A DNA stretch of 39,918 nt from Flavobacteriales bacterium (GTDB taxonomy: Bacteria; Bacteroidota; Bacteroidia; Flavobacteriales_F; PHOS-HE28), in NCBI GenBank assembly GCA_016788205.1, contig JAEUTA010000024.1:1-39918 (forward strand). Direction: 5' to 3'. The notes beneath the pieces were generated by a model. The model was not told where the DNA came from. It did not search any database and saw nothing but the letters and a program-made list of their open reading frames with translations. Each line of letters begins with the position of its first letter. Position 1 is the stretch's first letter. This document shows positions 16,145 through 23,364 of this stretch, one piece after another. The position numbers and the translations under genes were made by a program.

Positions 16145-16834
16145 ATGAGCGACAGCCCCATCATCCTGCTGCACGGTGTGCGCATCTTCCAGCGCGAGAA
16201 CCTCATCCTCAACAACGTGGATTTCTCGGTGTACAAGGGCGAGTTCCTGTACCTGATCGGCCGCACCGGCAGCGGCAAGAGCAGCTTGATGCGCACGCTC
16301 TATGGTGACCTTCCTTTGAAAGAGGGCGAAGGCCATTGCTGCGGCTTCGACCTGCAAAAGCTGAAGCGCTCACAGGTGCCCTTCCTGCGGAGGAAGATCG
16401 GCATCGTGTTCCAGGACTTCCAGCTGCTTACGGACCGAAGCGTGAATGAGAACCTATTGTTCGTGTTGCAGGCGACGGGCTGGAGCGACAGCAAACGCAT
16501 GGACGAGCGCGTGCAACAGGTGCTGGAGAAAGTGGGCCTCGCGAACAAAGGCTACAAGATGCCGCACGAGCTGAGCGGCGGCGAGCAGCAGCGCGTCAGC
16601 ATCGCGCGAGCTTTGCTCAACGACCCCGAGCTGATCCTAGCCGATGAGCCCACCGGCAATCTTGACCCCGAGACCACCGGCGAGATCCTGGACCTGCTCT
16701 TCGAGATCAGCCGCAGCGGCCGCAGCGTGATCATGGCTACGCACGACTACACGCACATGAAGAAGTTCAATACCCGTGTGGTGCGGTGCGAGGATTCGAA
16801 GTTGCTGGAGTTGAGCGCAGCGGCGGCGAACTAG
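16145..16834 (+). CDS. ftsE: FtsE-like ABC transporter ATP-binding protein
   Basis: A 229-residue ABC ATPase of the MacB/LolD/FtsE type. It has Walker [10 protein letters not shown] near residues 38-46, Q-loop FQDFQLL, signature [15 protein letters not shown], Walker [16 protein letters not shown] and H-loop [12 protein letters not shown]. The [14 protein letters not shown] tail resembles Bacteroidota FtsE, which works with the membrane protein FtsX to control cell-wall hydrolases during division. No ftsX gene is adjacent, so the partner must be elsewhere and the FtsE name is by similarity. The start is ATG 16145 ([15 protein letters not shown]) rather than an upstream TTG. It is divergent from the TPR/barrel pair, with 156 bases between the two start codons. 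Confidence 0.85.
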   Translation: MSDSPIILLHGVRIFQRENLILNNVDFSVYKGEFLYLIGRTGSGKSSLMRTLYGDLPLKEGEGHCCGFDLQKLKRSQVPFLRRKIGIVFQDFQLLTDRSVNENLLFVLQATGWSDSKRMDERVQQVLEKVGLANKGYKMPHELSGGEQQRVSIARALLNDPELILADEPTGNLDPETTGEILDLLFEISRSGRSVIMATHDYTHMKKFNTRVVRCEDSKLLELSAAAAN

Positions 16835-16846
16835 TCTCTACGCCGC

Positions 16847-17440
16847 ATGAACCGGGTTCCTCACCTACGACTTTTGGAGAGGATAAAGCACCCGCCAACG
16901 GAAAGTGCGCTGGTCTCCTTTCTCTGGCGCGTTGGCGCGATCGTCATATTCCCTTTGGTCCTCATCCTTGGACTTGGCATCATGGCTCTCGCAGTCCTGA
17001 CATCCGCCTTGAGCAAATTGTTCAGCAAACGCAAAAGCTCTTTCGACCCGTCGAGTGTTCAGGACAGTGGATCCACCAATCCATGGCAACCCGTTCTTGA
17101 GCAAGAGAGTATGACTCTCTATCAAAGGAATATCGGCGAGATACGCTTTGGGCCCGGCTACTTTGCACTAAAAAGCGTCCCCGATATCAAAGCACTGAAC
17201 GACCAGACGTTCGGTGACTGGAGACACCCGATAGAATCAGGCATTCTTCTTCAACGATGGAATAGCACCACCAAACCAGATGCTGATCTGTTGTTTTTGG
17301 ATACAGAGACAAGAACACTGCGAGCAATAGCGAAGAACATCCCGTCCGTGCTGTGGCGGGTGGAGTCAACTACGGCCAAGGAGACGCTGCTCATTTGTGA
17401 TACGGGCAGGGAAACCCTGAAGTACAGCATCTCGATCTAA
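16847..17440 (+). CDS. Hypothetical protein with one transmembrane helix
   Basis: A 197-residue protein I do not recognise. A basic N-terminus is followed by one strong TM segment, VGAIVIFPLVLILGLGIMALAVLTSAL (about residues 29-55), then the basic stretch SKLFSKRKSS and a soluble domain of about 135 residues. That domain has YQRNIGEIRFGPGYFALKSVP and PDADLLFLDTETRTLRAIAKNIPSVLWRVES. It begins 12 bases after the ftsE-like gene and may be cotranscribed. AT content is higher than in its neighbours, which could mean a lineage-specific or acquired gene. Its stop is 1 base from the stop of the convergent glycosyltransferase gene. Confidence 0.7.
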   Translation: MNRVPHLRLLERIKHPPTESALVSFLWRVGAIVIFPLVLILGLGIMALAVLTSALSKLFSKRKSSFDPSSVQDSGSTNPWQPVLEQESMTLYQRNIGEIRFGPGYFALKSVPDIKALNDQTFGDWRHPIESGILLQRWNSTTKPDADLLFLDTETRTLRAIAKNIPSVLWRVESTTAKETLLICDTGRETLKYSISI

Positions 17441-17441
17441 G

Positions 17442-18557
17442 TCACAACAACCTGAGGATCCGCTCGGCGTTCCGCTTGTTGCTGAAACGCTCCTCCAGGA
17501 CTTCCACGCGCTTCTCGATAGCCTGCCCGTTCGCAGGTGCGCCCATGCAGGCGAGGATGCTCGTTCGCATGGCCTCGGCGCTGTCGTGTACGTGGCAGAG
17601 CGATGCCAGACCAGTGCCTTCCACCATGGGCGTATTGCACACCACGTGGCGGCCGGTGTAGAGGCAGAGCAGCAACTTCAGTTTGATGCCAGTGGCTTGG
17701 AAGGTCGGGAGCACGTTCACTTGAGCGGTGCGCACCAGTTGATGGATCTCGGCCGTGCCAACGTTCTCCCGCAACTCAACGTTCGGTGCTTTCGCCACTT
17801 CGCGCTTCAACTCCTTGCTGGCATTGCTTCCCGCGATCACGAGCTTCACCGGTGAGTTCTTGAAGACCTTTTGCACCAGGAACAATGCGGCCTGATCGTT
17901 CTCCGCCACGCCCAGTGCTCCATGATAGAAGGCGAATTCACCGAGTCCGTCAAGCACATCCACCTTATCGCACGCATGGAAGGCCGGGATGTGGCTCACA
18001 CGCTTGAAATGGCCAGCGAAATAAGCCTCATCCTTCGGGCTGATCGCGAGCACATGATCAGCCTCGCTCAGCAACGGCTCGAAGCGTTGAAGCTTCCGAG
18101 CTTCATTGATGAAATAGGTCCGGCGGAACGCGTTGCCTTCGGCCTTCGCCAGCGCCATATAGTAGTCGTGCTCCACGTTGTGGGCGCGCACAAAGCGTTT
18201 GCGGCCATGAAGGCGCGTATCCCCGAGACTGTAACAACTATGCAATCCTTCGAAGAGGATCGGATGGTCATCCTTTAGCAGTTGATCCATCAGCACTTCA
18301 CTCCGGCGGCTTACCACCACGTAGGGAAGCGAATTCAGCAGCTGATGTTTGCCCAGGTGGCGCGGGTAGTAGTTTACCGTAGCACACATGCGCTCCAGGT
18401 CTTTGGATCGGCCGCGTCCGTATTCGAAACAGTGGAGATGCACCTTCGCCCCAACCTCGGCCAGGGCCTTCACCTTGAAGTAGACATCGATCACGCCGCC
18501 GTAGTCCGGTGGGGCCGGCACATCGAAGCTGATGATATGGAGGTGACGCTCACTCAA
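17442..18557 (-). CDS. Glycosyltransferase, GT4-like
   Basis: A 371-residue GT-B fold glycosyltransferase. The N-terminal Rossmann domain begins HIISFDVPAPPDYGGVIDVYFKVKALAEVGAKVHLHCFEYG, with the glycine-rich PPDYGGV loop typical of family 4, and has RAHNVEHDYY near residues 124-133. The C-terminal nucleotide-sugar domain has KLVIAGSNASKELKRE, VNVLPTFQATGIKLKLLLCLYTGRHVVCNTPMVEG and a trailing helix. The start is TTG at 18557, overlapping the previous gene by 8 bases (TTGAGTGA); no ATG or GTG precedes the conserved start, so TTG is likely real and coupled. Sugar donor and acceptor cannot be told from the sequence. Adjacent to another GT, so probably surface polysaccharide or glycolipid synthesis. 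Confidence 0.85.
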   Translation of the reverse strand: MSERHLHIISFDVPAPPDYGGVIDVYFKVKALAEVGAKVHLHCFEYGRGRSKDLERMCATVNYYPRHLGKHQLLNSLPYVVVSRRSEVLMDQLLKDDHPILFEGLHSCYSLGDTRLHGRKRFVRAHNVEHDYYMALAKAEGNAFRRTYFINEARKLQRFEPLLSEADHVLAISPKDEAYFAGHFKRVSHIPAFHACDKVDVLDGLGEFAFYHGALGVAENDQAALFLVQKVFKNSPVKLVIAGSNASKELKREVAKAPNVELRENVGTAEIHQLVRTAQVNVLPTFQATGIKLKLLLCLYTGRHVVCNTPMVEGTGLASLCHVHDSAEAMRTSILACMGAPANGQAIEKRVEVLEERFSNKRNAERILRLL

Positions 18558-19659
18558 GGCCTTGGAAGACGGCCTTCAGCGCGTCCTGTTCGCAGGAACC
18601 GTCCAGCGAAGCGGCCGCGAAAATAGCATTCTGCCGGAGGCCTTCCCGGCGCGATCCGTCGGTGCGCAGGGCACGCACTTCCGCCGCGATCACGGACGGT
18701 TCCACACGGCTGATCACCACACCGGCATCGTACTTGCGAACGATCGAGGCCACCTCAGGTAGGTCGCTGACCAGGACGGGGATCGAGGCGCGGAAATAAT
18801 CGAACAACTTGTTGGGTAGGCTGAAGCGGTAGTTCAGGTTGGTGTCCTTATCCAGCGACAAACCCAGATCCGCGTTGCGCGTGTACTGCATCATGCGCTC
18901 ATAGGGCATGCGGCCAAGCAGTCGCACACGATCCTGAAGGCCGTGTTCTTTCACCATTCGCTCCAGCACGGGCCATGCATCGCCACCACCGATGAGCAAT
19001 AACAGGCATTCCGGTAATTCCCGCATGGCATCCACCGCCTCCTCCCCACCCCGCAGTACGTTGATGCCACTGCCTTGGAGGATCAGGATGAAACGATCGG
19101 CAGGAAGGCCAAGCTCCGCACGCGCTGGCAACGGTCCCAGTTCGCGCGGCATGGGGATGTTGCGGACGACCGCTGGCCGTATGCCATATCGTTCGGCGTA
19201 GGCATTGGCGATGCTGTCGTTCACAGTGATGATGTGACGCAGCTTCGGAAAGATCCGACGCTCGAAGGCCAACCAGACACGCCTGGCGAAGCGACCTTCC
19301 AGTTCAGGCACCTCGGTGAAGAACTCATGGCTGTCGTACACGATCTCTTTCCCACGGATCCGAACGGCTGTGAAAGTCGCTAGAAGCGTATCGAGGTCGT
19401 TCGCCACCACCAGCTTGAAACGCGCGAAAAGCAAGAGCAGGAAGAGCCGCAAGTTGTACTCCGCGTAGAACAGAGCGCCTTTCCGGAACAACAGCCGCAT
19501 GCGCTTCGTCTCATAAGGCCGCTCCAGCGGAAGTGAGCCCGGCAACTGGCGACCGACGAGCAGCACCTCATAGCCCAGATCGCACAGCACCATGCACGTC
19601 CGATGCACCCGGTTGTCGGTGCTCAGGTCGTTGGTAACGGCTACGATGGCGCGGGGCAT
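18550..19659 (-). CDS. Glycosyltransferase, GT4-like
   Basis: A 369-residue GT-B glycosyltransferase. The N-terminus IVAVTNDLSTDNRVHRTCMVLCDLGYEVLLVGRQLPGS is typical of Bacteroidota GT4-type enzymes (the TNDLxxDxRVHR motif). VVANDLDTLLATF and VYDSHEFFTEVPEL follow in the acceptor domain. The C-terminal domain shows FILILQGSGINVLRGGEEAVDAM, RVRLLGRMPYERMMQYTRNADLGLSLDKDTNLNYRFSLPNKLFDYFRASIPVLVSDLPEVASIV (donor-binding E/D-rich loop region). It starts at ATG 19659 and overlaps the next glycosyltransferase by 8 bases, so the two are translationally coupled. The hydrophobic stretch RLFLLLLFARFKLVVAN may be membrane-associated. Substrate unknown. Confidence 0.88.
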   Translation of the reverse strand: MPRAIVAVTNDLSTDNRVHRTCMVLCDLGYEVLLVGRQLPGSLPLERPYETKRMRLLFRKGALFYAEYNLRLFLLLLFARFKLVVANDLDTLLATFTAVRIRGKEIVYDSHEFFTEVPELEGRFARRVWLAFERRIFPKLRHIITVNDSIANAYAERYGIRPAVVRNIPMPRELGPLPARAELGLPADRFILILQGSGINVLRGGEEAVDAMRELPECLLLLIGGGDAWPVLERMVKEHGLQDRVRLLGRMPYERMMQYTRNADLGLSLDKDTNLNYRFSLPNKLFDYFRASIPVLVSDLPEVASIVRKYDAGVVISRVEPSVIAAEVRALRTDGSRREGLRQNAIFAAASLDGSCEQDALKAVFQGLE

Positions 19660-19668
19660 GGTGCAGAC

Positions 19669-19956
19669 CTAAAAAGCTTGGTGGACAACCACTTCATCAT
19701 AGACACAGTAGAGGAACAGCAACCACGCTCCGAAAGACACCCAGTGCTGTCGACCTAGATCTCGCTCAACCAACCGCACTAAGAACAAGAACGGAATGAT
19801 CACAGCCATCATCAAAGAGAAGATCATCAGCACATTATGTAGTCCTGGCACATAGAATGCCTGGTAGATATCAACCCGAAGGACAGTATCAAGGAACATG
19901 ATCAACCAAAGACCAGAAACCGCGTACTGAAACACTTTCATCACTTTGGGCACCAT
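19669..19956 (-). CDS. Small hypothetical membrane protein
   Basis: A 95-residue protein from ATG 19956 (or ATG 19941), with an AGGAG-like stretch upstream of the first. The longer frame running into murB on the other strand is a shadow; the hydrophobic pattern only begins here. It has three likely TM helices: YAVSGLWLIMFLDTVL, NVLMIFSLMMAVIIPFLFLV and WVSFGAWLLFLYCVYDEVVV. AT content is higher than in its neighbours. It ends 9 bases before the glycosyltransferase start, so cotranscription is likely, but no function can be assigned. Confidence 0.65.
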   Translation of the reverse strand: MVPKVMKVFQYAVSGLWLIMFLDTVLRVDIYQAFYVPGLHNVLMIFSLMMAVIIPFLFLVRLVERDLGRQHWVSFGAWLLFLYCVYDEVVVHQAF

Positions 19957-20047
19957 TTGGTCACTTCTCCTCTCCAAACTGTGTACAAGCCGGACGGCGG
20001 TCGCCGAAAGTAACGGGTGCAAGCCCAGTAAACTTGTCCTCATTCCC

Positions 20048-21064
20048 ATGGCCATCCAGCACCTCGCCGAACTCAAGCCGTTCAACACCTTCAGTATCTC
20101 CGCCAAGGCCGATCGGCTTGCGCGTTTCAGCACGGTGGATGAACTGCGGAGCCTGCTTGCTTCGCCCGAGGTCAAAGGCACGCCGCTTCTCATCCTCGGT
20201 GGCGGCAGCAACATCCTCTTCACACAGGACTTCCATGGCACCGTCCTCCTCAACGAAATGCCCGGCATCGCCGTGGTGCAGGAAGATGCGGAGCATGTGT
20301 GGGTGAAGGCGGGCGCGGGTGTCACCTGGCACACCTTCGTACTGAGTTGTGTGGAGCAAGGCTGGGCTGGCGTGGAGAACCTTTCGCTGATCCCCGGCAA
20401 GGTGGGCGCGGCACCCATGCAGAACATCGGTGCGTACGGCGTGGAGATTAAGGACACGTTCAGCTCGCTGGAAGCTCTGCGCATCGCGGATGGCGAGTTG
20501 GTCACCTTCAACAAGGAAGCCTGTGCGTTCGGGTACCGCGAGAGTTTCTTCAAGCGCACCGGCAAAGACCAGTACGTGATCCTCTCCGTCACGTTCCGGT
20601 TGAACAAGAAGCCCGTGCTGAACACCAGCTACGGCAACATCCAGCAGGAACTGGATAGGATGGAGATCACCCAGCCCACGATCCGTGATGTGAGTAACGC
20701 CGTGATCGCCATCCGTCGCAGCAAGCTTCCTGATCCAGCTGTGTTGGGCAATGCCGGCAGTTTCTTCAAGAATCCTGTGGTACCGCAGGAGTTGGTGGAC
20801 CGTATCAAAGCCGAGCATCCGGACATGGTCTCCTACCCTGCTGGTGAAGGCCATGCGAAACTCGCTGCCGGCTGGTTGATCGAACGCGCCGGGTTGAAGG
20901 GCTACTCGCGCGGGTCCCATGGCGTACACGACCGACAAGCCTTGGTACTGGTGAACCTCGGTGGGGCCACAGGTCATGAACTGTACGACCTCAGCAAGCA
21001 TGTTCTCCGGACGGTGAAGGAGAAGTTCGGCGTGGACCTGGAGCGCGAGGTGAACATTCTCTGA
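20048..21064 (+). CDS. murB: UDP-N-acetylenolpyruvoylglucosamine reductase
   Basis: FAD- and NADPH-dependent reductase making UDP-MurNAc, a committed step of peptidoglycan synthesis in the cytoplasm. At 338 residues it is the type I (E. coli-like) form. The FAD-binding domain has LKPFNTFSISAKADRLARF at the start, LLILGGGSNILFTQDF near residues 50-65, and AGVTWHTFVLSCVEQGWAGVENLSLIPGKVGAAPMQNIGAYGVEI near 92-136. FGYRESFFK and the GNAGSFFKNPVV segment (proton-donor Ser) follow, then KLAAGWLIERAG. The ATG at 20048 (MAIQHLAELKPFNTF) is chosen; upstream codons in frame are not conserved in character. It is divergent from the small membrane protein gene. Confidence 0.96.
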   Translation: MAIQHLAELKPFNTFSISAKADRLARFSTVDELRSLLASPEVKGTPLLILGGGSNILFTQDFHGTVLLNEMPGIAVVQEDAEHVWVKAGAGVTWHTFVLSCVEQGWAGVENLSLIPGKVGAAPMQNIGAYGVEIKDTFSSLEALRIADGELVTFNKEACAFGYRESFFKRTGKDQYVILSVTFRLNKKPVLNTSYGNIQQELDRMEITQPTIRDVSNAVIAIRRSKLPDPAVLGNAGSFFKNPVVPQELVDRIKAEHPDMVSYPAGEGHAKLAAGWLIERAGLKGYSRGSHGVHDRQALVLVNLGGATGHELYDLSKHVLRTVKEKFGVDLEREVNIL

Positions 21065-21143
21065 CCGTCAGCTTTCCACGCAAAGGCCAAGGCTTGCATG
21101 GCCTGAACAACGCTCCTACCAGCCTAACAGCGAACTTCGCGCT

Positions 21144-22226
21144 ATGCGCGATCGGCACTTTGTTCTCGGGCTGGCCTTCACCGTGGTGGTGGCCCTGGCA
21201 GCCTGCAGGAAAGACCCCGCCCTGATCGACGATGTGGGCACGAATTCCGGCCCTACGCCTTTGACCTTGGACATCCCTGCATGGGCTGAAGACGGCGTGC
21301 ACTTCTTGAATCTCCCTTTCGACAACCCACTCACGGCGGAGGGTGTGGCTTTGGGTCGCAAGTTGTTCTACGAGAAAGCGCTCTCGGACAACTCTTCCAT
21401 GGCGTGCGCGAGTTGCCACAGACAGGAACATGCCTTCAGCGACCCGAGGCGCTTCTCGATCGGCACGGATGGCAGTATGGGCCGCCGTAACAGCATGCCC
21501 GTCCAGAATCTGGCGTGGGATCACGGGTTCTTTTGGGATACACGGGCTTCATCGCTGGAAGAACAAGCGTACGGGCCGGTGCGCGACCATGCGGAAATGC
21601 GGAACACCTGGCCGGTGGTGGAAGAGCGCCTGCGAGCACACCCGGAATATCCCGCACTCTTCGAGAAAGCATTTGGTTCGACGCACATCGACAGCGTTCG
21701 TGTGGTACAAGCGATCGCCCAATTCGAGCGAACGCTGCTCTCCTTCAACTCCCCCTACGATCGTTTCGTGCACAACGGCGACATGAACGCACTGACCGAA
21801 CAACAGCAACGTGGAATGGCGCTTTTCTTCGGTGATGCGCATTGCAACGACTGTCACTTCGGCCCACGCTTCAACGACCATGGGGTCCAGAACATCGGTC
21901 TGGGACATTTGAACGGCGATCTGGGCTTGATGGAAGTTACCGGCAACGAAGCGGACATGGGCCGTTTCAAGAATATCGGACTGCGGAACGTGGCCGTCTC
22001 CGGTCCTTACATGCACGATGGCCGCCATGCGACACTGGAAGAGGTGCTGCAGTTCTACGCCGATGAGGTGGTGCTGAACACACCCAACCTCGACGAACAC
22101 ATGTTCGGCTGGACGCTCGGCATGGTGGACCTCGACGAACAGGACCAAGCAGACCTGGTCGCGTTCCTTCATGCGCTGACCGATGAGGAATTCCTGACGA
22201 ACCCCGCTTTCGGCGACCCCCACTAA
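21144..22226 (+). CDS. Di-haem cytochrome c peroxidase (MauG/CcpA family), lipoprotein
   Basis: A 360-residue periplasmic di-haem protein. A lipoprotein signal ends VVALAAC at Cys21. Haem motifs are CASCH (88-92) and CNDCH (234-238). GPYMHDGRHATLEEVLQFY near 288-306 carries the Met/His segment typical of bacterial cytochrome c peroxidase and MauG enzymes. They use H2O2 with electrons from a small cytochrome or copper protein, or oxidise protein residues (MauG). The next gene is a paralog with the same layout only 2 bases away. The cupredoxin gene at 25610 is a conceivable electron donor, but that is speculation. Peroxidase versus MauG-like modification cannot be decided here. Confidence 0.92.
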   Translation: MRDRHFVLGLAFTVVVALAACRKDPALIDDVGTNSGPTPLTLDIPAWAEDGVHFLNLPFDNPLTAEGVALGRKLFYEKALSDNSSMACASCHRQEHAFSDPRRFSIGTDGSMGRRNSMPVQNLAWDHGFFWDTRASSLEEQAYGPVRDHAEMRNTWPVVEERLRAHPEYPALFEKAFGSTHIDSVRVVQAIAQFERTLLSFNSPYDRFVHNGDMNALTEQQQRGMALFFGDAHCNDCHFGPRFNDHGVQNIGLGHLNGDLGLMEVTGNEADMGRFKNIGLRNVAVSGPYMHDGRHATLEEVLQFYADEVVLNTPNLDEHMFGWTLGMVDLDEQDQADLVAFLHALTDEEFLTNPAFGDPH

Positions 22227-22228
22227 CG

Positions 22229-23323
22229 GTGTTGAAGAAACGTGCAGCACTGTTCCTGTCGGTCCTTTGCATGCTCGGCTGCATAGCGCGCCACGTGGGC
22301 GGAACTTCGCCCAGAACGGCCCAACGGCATAGCCCGACCCCACTTCCACTGACCTTCCCAGCTTGGGCTGTGGACAGCACGCATACGGTGAGCATTCCCT
22401 ATGACAACCCGACCACGGTGGAGGGCGTGGCTTTGGGGCGGCGACTGTTCTACGAGAAAGCGCTCTCCCATGATGGTACGCTTTCCTGCTCCTCCTGCCA
22501 CATCCAAGAACATGCGTTCAGCGACCCCCGGATGTTCTCGTCGGAACCACATGCCGGTGATGTACAGCGCAACTCCATGGCATTGGTGAACCTCGCCTGG
22601 AGCCACTTCTTCTTCTGGGATGCTCGTGCCTACAGCCTCGAACTGCAGGCCTTCCAACCGGTTACCGACCATCGGGAGATGTTCAACTCATGGCCCGAAG
22701 TGGTTCAACGCCTCAAAGAACGGCCTGGGTACGAGGCGCAATTCGAAGATGCTTTCGGTACCATGCTCTTCGACAGCACGCACGTGGTCTACGCGCTGGC
22801 ACAGTTCGAGCGCACATTGATATCGTTCAACTCACCTTTCGATCGGTTCTATTACGGCTGCGACACCACGGCGCTCACACGTTCCCAGCAGCGTGGTATG
22901 AACCTCTTCTTCGGGGCAGCGCATTGTGCGGACTGCCATGAACTACCCAACTTCCAGGACCATACCGTGGTCAACATCGGGTTGGATAGCATACCGAAGG
23001 ATCAAGGTATGGGCGCCCGCACTGGAAAGGCCTGGCACATGGGTCGTTTCAAAACACCCGCACTACGGAATTGTGCGGCCAGCGCACCGTACATGCACGA
23101 CGGTCGTTTCGCCACGCTAGAACAGGTGGTTGATTTCTACGCCGACGATGTGCAGTTGAGCACCCCGAACTTCAGCGACCACATGTTCGCCTGGAAACTC
23201 GGCGTGGTGAAGCTCGATAACGCCGCACGTCACGACCTGGTCGCCTTCCTTGAATCCCTCACCGACAGCACATTCCTCAACGCCCCGTCCCTGGCCGACC
23301 CGAACGGGAGGGTGCGCGATTGA
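22229..23323 (+). CDS. Di-haem cytochrome c peroxidase (MauG/CcpA family), tandem paralog, lipoprotein
   Basis: A 364-residue paralog of the preceding gene. GTG at 22229 is the likely start (TTG at 22232 also possible), 2 bases after the upstream stop. The signal ends CMLGC, giving lipidation at Cys18. Haem motifs are CSSCH (87-91) and CADCH in the second domain. VEGVALGRRLFYEKALSHDGTLSCSSCHIQEHAFSDPRMFS parallels the first copy almost segment for segment, as does APYMHDGRFATLEQVVDFYADDV. The copies differ enough to be an old duplication, possibly with different substrates or redox partners. Its TGA overlaps upstream starts in the next frame, but the peptidase more likely starts at 23365. Confidence 0.92.
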   Translation: MLKKRAALFLSVLCMLGCIARHVGGTSPRTAQRHSPTPLPLTFPAWAVDSTHTVSIPYDNPTTVEGVALGRRLFYEKALSHDGTLSCSSCHIQEHAFSDPRMFSSEPHAGDVQRNSMALVNLAWSHFFFWDARAYSLELQAFQPVTDHREMFNSWPEVVQRLKERPGYEAQFEDAFGTMLFDSTHVVYALAQFERTLISFNSPFDRFYYGCDTTALTRSQQRGMNLFFGAAHCADCHELPNFQDHTVVNIGLDSIPKDQGMGARTGKAWHMGRFKTPALRNCAASAPYMHDGRFATLEQVVDFYADDVQLSTPNFSDHMFAWKLGVVKLDNAARHDLVAFLESLTDSTFLNAPSLADPNGRVRD

Positions 23324-23364
23324 CCCAACGATCCGCATCTTCGCGGTCCATTCATTCGTTCCGC

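Noticed and set aside
19957..20625. N-terminal part of a 318-codon minus-strand frame ending at 19669
   Set aside because: It overlaps murB and is Ser/Arg-rich shadow sequence; only the last 95 codons look like a real membrane protein.
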